In this document: positions 34,601 through 43,422 of the stretch, in pieces
Layout: every line of letters begins with the position of its first letter
How positions within the stretch are numbered: position 1 is the first letter of the stretch
Assembly (NCBI GenBank): GCA_000799755.1
Contig: JUHI01000023.1
Location: 46,938 to 110,937 of the forward strand
Source: Martinezella tropici
GTDB taxonomy: Bacteria > Pseudomonadota > Alphaproteobacteria > Rhizobiales > Rhizobiaceae
Direction: 5' to 3'
DNA length: 64,000 bases
Made by a program: the position numbers and the translations under genes
Notes under the pieces: model-generated
Told to the model about the DNA's origin: nothing
Seen by the model: only the letters and a program-made list of their open reading frames with translations
The model's database searches: none

Positions 34601-35461
34601 ATGCGGTTGCGAAACCGGAGCGCCTATGCGTTCCTTGCACCCTATCTTCTGGTGTTCGCCGCTTTCTGGGTCTGGCCGATCATCGATTCGTTCCTGATTT
34701 CGTTCCAGAACACCCGGGTTAATCCGTGGACCTTCAATCTGTCGCTGAATTGGGGGCGCCTGTTCGGCGACCCGGCCTTCTACAACGCGCTTCAAAACAC
34801 GCTGATCATCCTGATCGTCCAGGTGCCCGTCATGATCACGCTCGCGACGGTCATGGCGGTGCTGCTGAATTCACCGCTGTTGAAGGCCCGCGGCATCTTT
34901 CGCTTCGCGTTCTTCGCACCCGTCGTCGTCGGAGAGGTCGCCTATGCCGCCGTCTTCCGCCTGATGTTCAACGTCGATTTCGGCATCATCAACAAGCTGC
35001 TCGGCACGATCGGCTTTGCACCAGTGTCGTGGTTTGCAGAATCGCATGCCGCAATGGTGCTCATCATCATCGCCGTTACCTGGCGCTGGGCGGGTTATAA
35101 CGCCATCATCATCCTGTCCGGGCTGCAATCGATCCCCGAGGATGTCTATGAGGCTGCGACCCTCGACCGCGTCAGCCGCTTCCAGCAGTTCATTCACATT
35201 ACGTTGCCTCTCCTGAAGCCGATCATTCTGTTCTGTGTGGTCCTTTCCGTCATCGGCACCATGCAGCTCTTCACCGAACCATATCTGATCACCAACAGAG
35301 GTGGCCCCGGCGGTGGAACGGAGACGCTCGGCCTGCTGCTCTATCGCCAGGCCTTCCAGTCGACCAACTTCGGCTATGCCTCGGCGATCGCCTACACGAT
35401 GGCGGCGCTTGCGGTAGCCATTTCTCTTCTCAATCTCTGGGTGGGGCGCGAACCGAAATGA
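34601..35461 (+). CDS. sugar ABC transporter permease (MalF type)
   Basis: The 286-residue inner-membrane protein has six hydrophobic helices. It carries the EAA loop that docks the ATPase, VYEAATLDRVSRFQQFIHITLPLLKPI, at about residues 180-210, and the first helix YAFLAPYLLVFAAFWVWPII. The start follows AAAGGAGAAGG. It overlaps the next permease by four bases (ATGA), implying coupled translation. With that permease it forms the heterodimeric channel. Confidence 0.93.
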   Translation: MRLRNRSAYAFLAPYLLVFAAFWVWPIIDSFLISFQNTRVNPWTFNLSLNWGRLFGDPAFYNALQNTLIILIVQVPVMITLATVMAVLLNSPLLKARGIFRFAFFAPVVVGEVAYAAVFRLMFNVDFGIINKLLGTIGFAPVSWFAESHAAMVLIIIAVTWRWAGYNAIIILSGLQSIPEDVYEAATLDRVSRFQQFIHITLPLLKPIILFCVVLSVIGTMQLFTEPYLITNRGGPGGGTETLGLLLYRQAFQSTNFGYASAIAYTMAALAVAISLLNLWVGREPK

Positions 35462-36294
35462 AATCGAAGTCCAAATCCAATCTGATCCGCTCCCTCGCCT
35501 TGCACGGCCTGCTGATCCCGCTCGCCATCATCTGGCTGTTTCCGCTCTGGATGATGTTCGTCTTCTCGACCATGCCCGACTACGGCATTTTCAGCCCCGG
35601 CATCATCCTGGCGCCGTCGACAGGTTTCATGGACAACGTTCGGAACCTGCAGGCAGACACCAACTTCATCGGCGCCATGACGATCTCCATCGTCGTCGCC
35701 GTCGTCTACACCTTCCTTTCGGTCATGCTGACCTCGATGGCCGGATGGGCGCTGGCGCGCTACCGGTTCGCCGGACGATCCGGTGTCATCGGCATCATCC
35801 TCGGCACGATCACGCTGCCCTACTCCGTCGTCATTATCCCGCAATTCATCATGGTGGCTCGCGATTTCGGGCTAGCCAACACATGGGTTGCGCTGATCGT
35901 ACCGCCGCTCTTCAATTCGCTCGGCGTACTTTTCATGCGCCAGGCCTTCTCGATGATGCCGGGCGAGCTCTTTGACGCCGCCCGCGTCGAAGGCGTCAAG
36001 GAATGGCAGATCTTCCTGCGCATCGCCCTGCCGCTGGCGCGGCCGACCATGGCGGCGCTCGCCATCATCCTGTTCCTGGCCTCCTGGAACAACTACCTCT
36101 GGCCGCTGCTTATCAACTCCCGACCGGGAATGATGACCGCGCCTGTGGCGCTCGGAACGCTGATCGGCCTCACCAGGGTCTCTTGGGGCGGCATCATGGC
36201 CGGTGCGGTCATGCTGACGGCACCGATCCTCGTCATCTTCGTTCTGCTGCAGCGCCACTTCATCGCCGGCATCGCCGCCGGCGCAGTCAAATAA
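35458..36294 (+). CDS. sugar ABC transporter permease (MalG type)
   Basis: The 278-residue partner permease has six hydrophobic helices and an EAA loop with the variant LFDAARVEGVKEWQIFLRIALPLARPTMAALAI. The N-terminal basic KSKSKSNLIRSLALHGLLI precedes the first helix. It begins within the ATGA overlap with the upstream permease and ends 15 bases before the ATPase gene. Confidence 0.93.
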   Translation: MKSKSKSNLIRSLALHGLLIPLAIIWLFPLWMMFVFSTMPDYGIFSPGIILAPSTGFMDNVRNLQADTNFIGAMTISIVVAVVYTFLSVMLTSMAGWALARYRFAGRSGVIGIILGTITLPYSVVIIPQFIMVARDFGLANTWVALIVPPLFNSLGVLFMRQAFSMMPGELFDAARVEGVKEWQIFLRIALPLARPTMAALAIILFLASWNNYLWPLLINSRPGMMTAPVALGTLIGLTRVSWGGIMAGAVMLTAPILVIFVLLQRHFIAGIAAGAVK

Positions 36295-36309
36295 TTCCGG
36301 GGACCATGC

Positions 36310-37398
36310 ATGGCTGAACTGTCTCTTACCAATATCGTCAAGCGCTACGGTGCACTGGAAATCATCCACGGCGCCAATCTCGACGTGAAGGACGGCGAAT
36401 TCGTCGTCTTCGTCGGCCCCTCGGGATGCGGCAAGTCCACGCTCTTGCGCATGATCGCCGGGCTGGAGGATATTTCCGGCGGTGAACTGAAAATCGGCGG
36501 CCGGCTGGTCAACGATATGGAACCGGCCGATCGCGGCATCGCCATGGTCTTCCAGTCCTACGCCCTCTACCCGCACCTGACCGTCGAACAGAACCTCAAT
36601 TTCGGGCTGCGCATGAACGGCAATCCGAAGGCCGACACCGATCGCCGTGTCAAGCAGGCGGCCGAGATCCTGCAAATCACCGAGCTGATGCAGCGCCGGC
36701 CGAAGCAGCTCTCCGGCGGACAGCGCCAGCGTGTCGCTATCGGCCGCGCCATCGTGCGCGAGCCGCAGATCTTCCTGTTCGACGAGCCGCTCTCCAACCT
36801 CGACGCTGAGCTGCGCGTGCAGATGCGCGTCGAAATCTCCCGACTTCACAAGAAGCTCGGCACGACGATGATCTATGTCACGCACGACCAGACGGAAGCG
36901 ATGACGCTGGCCGACAAGATCGTGGTGTTGCGCAGCGGCAATATCGAGCAGGTCGGTGCGCCGCTCGACCTTTATGACGACCCGGCAAACCAGTTCGTAG
37001 CCGGATTCGTCGGTTCGCCGAAGATGAATTTCCTGCAGGCCGAGGTTACGGACAACCAGCAAGGCCGCGTCGCCGTCGTGCTGAAGGGCCAGCGCAATGT
37101 GCGCCTGACATTGCCCATCACCTCGGCCAAGGTAGAGGTCGGCCAGCCGGTGACAGTCAGCATCCGTCCGGAACATTTCCTCGATGCCGGCCGCGGCGAC
37201 GTAGATATGACCGTCGACGTCGATGTCGCAGAGCATCTCGGCAATACCAGCTACATCTACGCCAATATCGAAAGCGGCGAGCAGATCGTCATCGAGCGCG
37301 AGGAATCCCGCAGCACGGGCAATCGCGACAAGCTCACCGTGGCGCTATCGGCGGCCAAGACATTCCTGTTCGACAGCGCCGGCAACCGATTGCGGTAG
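36310..37398 (+). CDS. sugar ABC transporter ATP-binding protein (UgpC/MsmK type)
   Basis: The 362-residue ATPase energises the preceding permeases. Walker A is GPSGCGKSTLL at about residue 39, the Q-loop AMVFQSYALYPHLTV, the signature LSGGQRQRVAIGRAI, Walker B IFLFDEPLSNLDAELR and the switch His in YVTHDQTEAMTLADKI. After about residue 235 a TOBE/MalK-like regulatory domain follows (ITSAKVEVGQPVTVSIRPEHF). It is the fourth gene of the operon. Confidence 0.94.
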   Translation: MAELSLTNIVKRYGALEIIHGANLDVKDGEFVVFVGPSGCGKSTLLRMIAGLEDISGGELKIGGRLVNDMEPADRGIAMVFQSYALYPHLTVEQNLNFGLRMNGNPKADTDRRVKQAAEILQITELMQRRPKQLSGGQRQRVAIGRAIVREPQIFLFDEPLSNLDAELRVQMRVEISRLHKKLGTTMIYVTHDQTEAMTLADKIVVLRSGNIEQVGAPLDLYDDPANQFVAGFVGSPKMNFLQAEVTDNQQGRVAVVLKGQRNVRLTLPITSAKVEVGQPVTVSIRPEHFLDAGRGDVDMTVDVDVAEHLGNTSYIYANIESGEQIVIEREESRSTGNRDKLTVALSAAKTFLFDSAGNRLR

Positions 37399-37453
37399 GC
37401 GCTGCCCTTCATCCCTCCCAAGACAGCATGCAGATTTAGGAAAGGATCGTTCC

Positions 37454-39457
37454 ATGACTACTGAGACACCAATCCGCTGGGGCATCATCGGCCCCGGCCG
37501 GATCGCACAGACTTTTGCCGATGGCGTCGCCCATTCGCGCAGCGGCAAGCTGGTGGCGATTGCCAGCCGCAACCCGGACAAGCCGGGTCTCGGCGACCAG
37601 TTCCCCGGCGCACGCATCGTCAATGGCTATGAGACCCTGCTCGCCGACAAGGACATCGACGCTGTCTATATCGCCACGCCGCACACCGGCCATGCCGAAT
37701 GGGCGATCAAGGCCATCCGTGCCGGCAAGCATGTGCTCGTCGAAAAGCCGATCGCGCTTTCCGCCTTCGATGCAGAAGCCATCTATTACGAAGCCAGGAA
37801 GGCGGGCGTTTTTGCCGGCGAAGCCTTCATGTATCGCGTCCACCCACAGACGGCGAAGCTGATCGAGCTTATCAAGAGCGGCGTGATCGGCGATCTGCGT
37901 ATCATCCGCACCTCCTTCGGCTTCAACATGGGCAAGGTCAATCCGGAACACCGGTTGTTTGCCAATGATATGGCCGGCGGCGGCATTCTCGACGTCGGCG
38001 GCTATCCGGTTTCGATGGCGCGCCTGATCGCCGGCGCAGTCGATGGCAAGCCGTTCCTCGATCCCGACAAGGTCTCGGGCGTCGGCCATCTCGGCCAGAC
38101 CGGCGTCGACGAATGGGCTTCCGCCGTCCTGAAGTTCCCGAACAACGTCATCGCCGAAGCGTCCTGCTCGATCATGGCAAATCAGGACAACACGTTGCGC
38201 ATCATCGGCTCCGAAGGCCGTATCGAAGTGGCCGACTTCTGGTTCGCCTCCGGCCACAAGGGCGGCGTCGGCAAGATCGACGTCATCAAGGGCGGCGAGA
38301 CCCAGACGATCGAAGTCAAGGAAGACCGCTGGCTCTATTCCTTCGAAGTCGATGCGGCTGGCGATGCCATCCGCGCCGGACAAAAGGAATTCGCCTATCC
38401 CGGCATCGGCTGGGCGGATTCGATCGGCAATCTCCGGGTTCTCGACCAGTGGCGCGCCTCGATCGGTCTCGAGTACAGCGTCGAGAAGGCAACAAAGCGG
38501 ACGAAGAACATTGCTGGTGCTGTTGTCACCAAGGGCAACAGCATTCCGAAGCGCAACATTCCCGGCATCTCCAAGCCCGCATCGCTCGTCACGCTCGGCT
38601 TCGAATTCTTCCCGAATTTCGCGGCCGCCTCACTGACGCTCGACGCCTTCTATGAAGCCGGCGGCAATGCCTTCGACACGGCCTATGTCTATGGCGGCGG
38701 CAAGACGGAAAGCATTTTTGGCGACTGGCACACCAGCCGCAACGTTCCGCGCGAGGAGATCGTGCTCATCGGCAAGGGCGCCCATTCGCCACTTTGCTAC
38801 CCCGACATGATCGCCAAGCAACTCGACCAGTCCCTCAACCGCCTGAAGACCGACTATGTCGACATCTATTTCATGCACCGCGACAACACCGACGTTCCGG
38901 TCGGCGAGTTCGTCGATGCCATGGATGCCGAGGTGAAGGCCGGCCGCATTCGCGGCATCTTCGGTGGCTCGAACTGGACGCGCGCCCGCTTCGACGAGGC
39001 GATCGCCTATGCCGAGAAGAACGGCAAGACGGCACCGGCTGCGCTTTCCAACAACTTCTCTTTGGCGGAAATGCTCGATCCGATCTGGGCCGGCTGCATC
39101 GCCGCCTCGGACGACGAATGGAAAGCCTGGCTGAATGCGAAGCAGATCCCGAACTTCGCCTGGTCGAGCCAGGGCCGCGGCTTCTTCACCGACCGCGCCG
39201 GCCGCGACAAGCGCGACGACGAGGAATTGGTTCGCGTCTGGTATTCCGACCGCAACTTCGGCCGCCGCGACAGGGCGATCGAGCTGGCGCAGAAGCTCGG
39301 TCGCAGCCCGATCCATATCGCGCTCGCCTATGTGGTCGCCCAGCCCTTCCCTGTAATACCGCTGATCGGCCCGCGCACGATCGCCGAGCTGGAAGACAGC
39401 CTTTCGGCGCTCGACATCAAGCTGACACCGGAACAGGTGAAGTGGCTCGAAGGCTAA
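37454..39457 (+). CDS. fusion of Gfo/Idh/MocA dehydrogenase and aldo-keto reductase
   Basis: The ATG at 37454 (MTTETPIRWG) behind AGGAT gives 667 residues, about twice a normal Gfo/Idh enzyme. Residues 1-335 form the Gfo/Idh/MocA part: WGIIGPGRIAQTFADG, IATPHTGHAEWAIKAIRAGKHVLVEKPIAL with the conserved EKP lysine, and GGGILDVGGYPVSMARL. After a linker (about 336-375) comes an aldo-keto reductase: AFDTAYVYGGGKTE (Asp and Tyr), LIGKGAH (Lys), DYVDIYFMHRDN (His), and a C-terminal GPRTIAELEDSL. All four AKR tetrad residues are present. It closes the ABC operon, so both activities probably interconvert an oxidised and a reduced form of the imported sugar. No frameshift is seen; the fusion is genuine in this sequence. 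Confidence 0.9.
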   Translation: MTTETPIRWGIIGPGRIAQTFADGVAHSRSGKLVAIASRNPDKPGLGDQFPGARIVNGYETLLADKDIDAVYIATPHTGHAEWAIKAIRAGKHVLVEKPIALSAFDAEAIYYEARKAGVFAGEAFMYRVHPQTAKLIELIKSGVIGDLRIIRTSFGFNMGKVNPEHRLFANDMAGGGILDVGGYPVSMARLIAGAVDGKPFLDPDKVSGVGHLGQTGVDEWASAVLKFPNNVIAEASCSIMANQDNTLRIIGSEGRIEVADFWFASGHKGGVGKIDVIKGGETQTIEVKEDRWLYSFEVDAAGDAIRAGQKEFAYPGIGWADSIGNLRVLDQWRASIGLEYSVEKATKRTKNIAGAVVTKGNSIPKRNIPGISKPASLVTLGFEFFPNFAAASLTLDAFYEAGGNAFDTAYVYGGGKTESIFGDWHTSRNVPREEIVLIGKGAHSPLCYPDMIAKQLDQSLNRLKTDYVDIYFMHRDNTDVPVGEFVDAMDAEVKAGRIRGIFGGSNWTRARFDEAIAYAEKNGKTAPAALSNNFSLAEMLDPIWAGCIAASDDEWKAWLNAKQIPNFAWSSQGRGFFTDRAGRDKRDDEELVRVWYSDRNFGRRDRAIELAQKLGRSPIHIALAYVVAQPFPVIPLIGPRTIAELEDSLSALDIKLTPEQVKWLEG

Positions 39458-39494
39458 GATAGGCGCCCACCTTGAGAGGTGGCATCGAAACAAG

Positions 39495-39525
39495 AAGCCC
39501 ATCCGGTTTCCCGGATGGGCTTTCT
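39495..39525. terminator. bidirectional terminator between fusion gene and ogt
   Basis: The 12-bp stem AAGCCCATCCGG (39495-39506) with CCGGATGGGCTT (39511-39522), loop TTTC, is followed by TCT on the plus strand and an A/T-rich flank on the other. It sits between convergent stops at 39457 and 39552. Confidence 0.82.
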
Positions 39526-39551
39526 CATGCGCGTGAATGAACGCCGAGACG

Positions 39552-40085
39552 TCAGGCGGCGAAATCGAATGTCTTCGTATCCGCCCCTTCGAGCCGCAGC
39601 AGATAGGCCTTGCGCTCGAGGCCGCCGGCAAATCCACGGAGATCGCCGGCCGATCCCACCACGCGGTGGCAGGGGGCAATGATCGAGATCGGGTTGCGGC
39701 CATTGGCGGCGCCAACGGCGCGGATCGCCTTGGCCGAGCCGATTTCCGTTGCGATCTGGCGGTAGCTGCGCGTTTCGCCGAAGGGGATGGCAAGCAGAGC
39801 CTGCCAGACCTTCTGCTGGAATTCCGTTCCGGCAAAATCGAGCGGCAGATCGAAAGCCTGTCGTTCGCCGGCGAAATATTCGCGGAGCTGCCGCTCGGTT
39901 TCCAAAAGCACGGGATGGCTCTCATCTTCCGCCACGATGAGCAAGGGCACGCGGCCCGGCCGATCATTGTCCCAGAGGATCGCGGCAAGCCCATCATCGC
40001 TGCCGACGAGCTTCAAGGCGCCAACGGGCGAATTCACGATCCGATAGACATATTGCTTCTGTGCATTTTTCGGAAGTTTGGTCAT
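39552..40085 (-). CDS. ogt: methylated-DNA-[protein]-cysteine S-methyltransferase
   Basis: The start at 40085 (MTKLPKNAQK) with GAAAGGA upstream gives 177 residues. The N-terminal Ada-like ribonuclease-H-fold domain (YVYRIVNSPVGALKLVGSDDGLAAI) precedes the catalytic domain with FQQKVWQALLAIPFGETRSYRQIA, the NPISIIAPCHRVVGS active site containing the alkyl-accepting cysteine, and LRGFAGGLERKAYLLRLEG. It repairs O6-methylguanine by suicidal transfer. The gene stands alone. Confidence 0.93.
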   Translation of the reverse strand: MTKLPKNAQKQYVYRIVNSPVGALKLVGSDDGLAAILWDNDRPGRVPLLIVAEDESHPVLLETERQLREYFAGERQAFDLPLDFAGTEFQQKVWQALLAIPFGETRSYRQIATEIGSAKAIRAVGAANGRNPISIIAPCHRVVGSAGDLRGFAGGLERKAYLLRLEGADTKTFDFAA

Positions 40086-40341
40086 GCCGATATCCTTTCT
40101 TTGGATTGCGCTCATGACATCGGGCGAGATTGCCTCTGATGAAGCGCTGATGTCCGCATTGGACCTCAAATGACGATTCCCAACCACCCGAAAAGAGACG
40201 ACAGGCGGCGAAATCCCAACATTTCCGGATTCACACGGGCAGCCTCAAGATGACGCAGCCGGCCCGGTCGCGCTTGGGAAATGGGTCGGGATTGTGTAAA
40301 AAGCGAAGAGAGGCAAATCATGAGAGCATGCGGAGCCCGAT

Positions 40342-40683
40342 ATGTCAGTTCGCCCGCCGCGCAATTTCAATCCATCGCATATGAGCGAGACCGGCCTCGG
40401 CATCCTCGAATATGAGGTCATGTCGGAACGGGCCAGCACGCTCGGCCATCACGGCATGAAGGTCGAGGCGGCGCTCGCTGCGTTGCAGGAAGGTGAAACT
40501 AAGGGCAAGGAAGGCGTCGAGCACGAGCGGCTGGTCGATATCGCCGCCGAGGCCGTCTGGGGAATGTTCATCCACCGCGAGATCTGCGGCCTGCGCAATG
40601 GCCGCGACGTCATCCAGCGCTACGGCATTCCGAACAAGGTGCTTGCGCGGCTCGGCGCCAGCCCGCGGCATCCCTCGATTTAA
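40342..40683 (+). CDS. small protein of unknown function
   Basis: The 113-residue product has no signal peptide or membrane segment. It contains an amphipathic helical stretch (MKVEAALAALQEGETKGKEG) and a conserved-looking C terminus EAVWGMFIHREICGLRNGRDVIQRYGIPNKVLARLG. I think it matches a small conserved family in Rhizobiales, but I do not recognise a function. Its 3' end overlaps the convergent ROK gene by 4 bases. Confidence 0.65.
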   Translation: MSVRPPRNFNPSHMSETGLGILEYEVMSERASTLGHHGMKVEAALAALQEGETKGKEGVEHERLVDIAAEAVWGMFIHREICGLRNGRDVIQRYGIPNKVLARLGASPRHPSI

Positions 40684-41882
40684 GATTTCAGGATCGCCTG
40701 GAAGCGCGGATCGAAGGCGTGGCCGATCGGCTCTGCCGCCGCGCCCCGCGCCACGGCCCAGGGATCGGTCATGCCGAGCTGCAGGCGGGGCAGCAACCGG
40801 TCGGGACGATCGGCATTGGAAGGCAAGAGCGGCTGCATGGCGGCGATCAGCCGCGTCGCCAGCGCAGCCGGCGCACCGCCGCACAGAATCACCGTCTGCG
40901 GATCGAAGATGGTTTCGATGAGCTGCACGCTCCAACGCAGGTCGATCGCCGCTCTTTCGATCCAGGCGAGAATATCCGGATCGTCTGCCGCAGCGCGCTT
41001 GTCTATCAGCGAATAGAGGTCCGGCGCCATCGGATCGACACCGAGATGATCATAGAGCGAAGCCAGCGACGCACGATGCTCCAGCTGCGTGAGCCGTCCG
41101 CCCGCCGTCAGCAGCGCCATACCGATTTCGCCGGCGTTGCCATGAGCGCCGCTATAAAGCTCGCCTCCGAGGATGAGCCCCGCGCCGATACCGTAACCGA
41201 CATAAAGACAGACTGCATGATCGAGGCCATGGGCGGCGCCGACCATGCGTTCGGCGGTCGCGCAGGCGGCGGCGTCGTTCTGCAGGGTGACATTGAGGCC
41301 GGTGCCGGCCGATAGGGTCTCCAGCAGCGGGAAGCGCTGCCAGGGGCCCATCATCCAGGGATTGTCTGTATCATCCTGTTCGATGCCGAAGGGTCCCGGC
41401 ATCGCTGCGCCGAGACCGACAAGGCGCTTTTCCGCCTGTGCCACGCGCTGTTTCAGTTCGTTGCGTACGTCTTCCACCAATTGCAGGACGACGGGCGTGC
41501 CTGTCGTCGGGCCGCCGGCCGGCAGGTTCGCTTCCTTGCGGATCAGCACATTGCCGACGAGATCGACGGCGATAGCGCGGGTGATGTGACGATCGATCTG
41601 CAGGCCGATGGCGAAAGCGCCCTCCGGCACGAGGCCATAGGGGGTCGACGGTTGCCCGCGGCCGCGGCGCACCGTTTCCTGGGACGTGACGAGCCCGTCG
41701 CTTTCCAGCTCCTCCATGATGTTGGAGACCGTCTGCTTCGTCAGGCGTGTGGCGCGCGCAAGATCGGCGCGGGAGAGCGCGCCGTTCAGCCTGAGGGCAT
41801 CGATGATCACCCGCCGGTTATGGGCGCTGGTGCCTTCGTGGTTCGTTCCGCTCGTAGCCCTGATCGGGCGATTCTCGTTCAT
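40680..41882 (-). CDS. ROK family transcriptional regulator
   Basis: The 400-residue protein has an N-terminal winged helix (LRLNGALSRADLARATRLTKQTVSNIMEELESDGLV) followed by a ROK sugar-kinase-like domain with LVGLGAAMPGPFGI, YVGYGIGAGLILGGELYSGAHGNAGEIG and VILCGGAPAAL. The zinc-binding CxCGxxGC motif that NagC/Mlc-type ROK proteins have just after GEIG is absent here (the region reads MALLTAGGRLTQLEHRASL). It is divergent from the second sugar ABC operon across 229 bases and likely represses it until a sugar or sugar-phosphate inducer binds. Confidence 0.9.
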   Translation of the reverse strand: MNENRPIRATSGTNHEGTSAHNRRVIIDALRLNGALSRADLARATRLTKQTVSNIMEELESDGLVTSQETVRRGRGQPSTPYGLVPEGAFAIGLQIDRHITRAIAVDLVGNVLIRKEANLPAGGPTTGTPVVLQLVEDVRNELKQRVAQAEKRLVGLGAAMPGPFGIEQDDTDNPWMMGPWQRFPLLETLSAGTGLNVTLQNDAAACATAERMVGAAHGLDHAVCLYVGYGIGAGLILGGELYSGAHGNAGEIGMALLTAGGRLTQLEHRASLASLYDHLGVDPMAPDLYSLIDKRAAADDPDILAWIERAAIDLRWSVQLIETIFDPQTVILCGGAPAALATRLIAAMQPLLPSNADRPDRLLPRLQLGMTDPWAVARGAAAEPIGHAFDPRFQAILKS

Positions 41883-41926
41883 CTGTTTTTGCCTCTTGAC
41901 ACCAATAGAATATTGAAGAACAAATT

Positions 41927-41943
41927 AGTCAAGACAATTGACT
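41927..41943. promoter_or_regulatory. candidate operator between ROK gene and ABC operon
   Basis: AGTCAA-GACAA-TTGACT is a perfect 6-bp inverted repeat around 5 bases, extended by flanking TT/AA-rich sequence. It lies in the AT-rich divergent interval close to the ROK start. TTGACA at 41896-41901 is a possible -35. A role as the ROK binding site is inferred. Confidence 0.45.
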
Positions 41944-42111
41944 TAAAAGAAACCACAGAGTTTCATCAGGGAACTTGAGCGAGCCCTCGGGCTCCAGAGA
42001 CGCGCCGATCGATGTTCGGCAGCCGACCCGGCCAATTGCCTGCTCGACAACCGATGGCGACGTCAGCCGCCGTCGGAAAAATCGCGTGACTGTCAAAAAC
42101 TGGAGGATGGA

Positions 42112-43350
42112 ATGTTGAAATCATTGAACAAGACATTGCTCGGCGCAGCGCTGATCAGCGCGTCCTTCGCCTCGCATGCCTTTGCCGAAACGACGATCAA
42201 TGCCCTTTTCATGGCGCAGGCCGCCTATAGCGAAGCCGATGTGCGCGCCATGACGGATGCCTTCTCCAAGGCCAATCCGGACATCAAGGTCAATCTCGAA
42301 TTCGTTCCCTACGAGGGCCTGCACGACAAGACCGTGCTCGCTCAAGGGTCCGGCGGCGGCTACGACGTCGTGCTCTTCGACGTGATCTGGCCCGCCGAAT
42401 ACGCGACCAACAAGGTTCTGGTCGACGTATCCTCGCGCATCTCCGACGACACGAAGAAGAGCGTCCTGCCGGGCGCCTGGACGACGGTCCAGTATGACGG
42501 CAAATACTATGGCATGCCCTGGATTCTCGATACCAAGTACCTGTTCTACAACAAGGAAATCCTGGAAAAGGCCGGCATCAAGACGCCGCCGAAGACCTGG
42601 GACGAGCTGAACGAACAGGCGAAGATCATCAAGGACAAGGGTCTTCTCGCCACTCCGATCGCCTGGAGCTGGTCGCAGGCCGAAGCCGCGATCTGCGATT
42701 ACGCCACGCTCGTCAGCGCCTATAAGGGCGACTTCATCAAGGACGGCAAGCCGGACTTCCAGACCGGCGGTGGCCTCGATGCCCTGAAGTACATGGTCAC
42801 CAGCTACAAGTCCGGCCTCACCAACCCGAACTCCAAGGAATTCCTCGAAGAGGATGTCCGCAAGGTCTTCGAAAACGGTGATGCCGCCTTCGCGCTGAAC
42901 TGGACCTACATGTACAACATGGCCAACGACCCGAAGGACAGCAAGGTCGCGGGCAAGGTCGGCGTCGTTCCGGCACCGGGCGTTGCCGGCAAGAGCGAGG
43001 CTTCGGCCGTCAACGGCTCGATGGGCCTCGGCATCACCTCTGCCAGCAAGCATCAGGACGAAGCCTGGAAATACATCACCTTCATGACCTCGCAGGCGAC
43101 GCAGAACCAGTATGCCAAGCTCAGCCTGCCGATCTGGGCATCGTCCTATAGCGATCCGGCCGTGACCAAGGGCCAGGAAGAACTGATCGCGGCAGCAAAG
43201 GTCGGCCTCGCTGCCATGTATCCGCGTCCGACGACGCCGAAGTATCAGGAACTGTCGACGGCACTTCAGCAAGCGATCCAGGAATCGCTGCTCGGCCAGT
43301 CTTCTCCGGAAGACGCGCTGAAGTCTGCTGCCCAGAATAGCGGTCTCTGA
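42112..43350 (+). CDS. sugar ABC transporter substrate-binding protein
   Basis: The 412-residue product starts with a signal peptide (MLKSLNKTLLGAALISASFASHAFA) behind CTGGAGGATGG. It is a family-1 solute-binding protein: TINALFMAQAAYSEADVRAMTDAFSKANPDIKVNLEFVPYEG, YYGMPWILDTKYLFYNKEILEKAGIKTPPKTWDEL and a C-terminal MGLGITSASKHQDEAWKYITFMTS. It delivers an unidentified sugar or sugar derivative to the following permeases. A strong GC hairpin follows the stop. Confidence 0.93.
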   Translation: MLKSLNKTLLGAALISASFASHAFAETTINALFMAQAAYSEADVRAMTDAFSKANPDIKVNLEFVPYEGLHDKTVLAQGSGGGYDVVLFDVIWPAEYATNKVLVDVSSRISDDTKKSVLPGAWTTVQYDGKYYGMPWILDTKYLFYNKEILEKAGIKTPPKTWDELNEQAKIIKDKGLLATPIAWSWSQAEAAICDYATLVSAYKGDFIKDGKPDFQTGGGLDALKYMVTSYKSGLTNPNSKEFLEEDVRKVFENGDAAFALNWTYMYNMANDPKDSKVAGKVGVVPAPGVAGKSEASAVNGSMGLGITSASKHQDEAWKYITFMTSQATQNQYAKLSLPIWASSYSDPAVTKGQEELIAAAKVGLAAMYPRPTTPKYQELSTALQQAIQESLLGQSSPEDALKSAAQNSGL

Positions 43351-43360
43351 TAGTCTTACC

Positions 43361-43382
43361 GGGCGGCGCTAAAGCGCCGCCC
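43361..43382. repeat. GC-rich intercistronic hairpin after the binding-protein gene
   Basis: GGGCGGCGCT (43361-43370) pairs perfectly with AGCGCCGCCC (43373-43382). No T tract follows, so it is more likely an mRNA-stabilising or attenuating element than a full terminator. It lies between the substrate-binding and first permease genes. Confidence 0.7.
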
Positions 43383-43422
43383 GCCTCCTATCCTCCATGA
43401 AGAATGAAAGAAGGGGCCCGTC

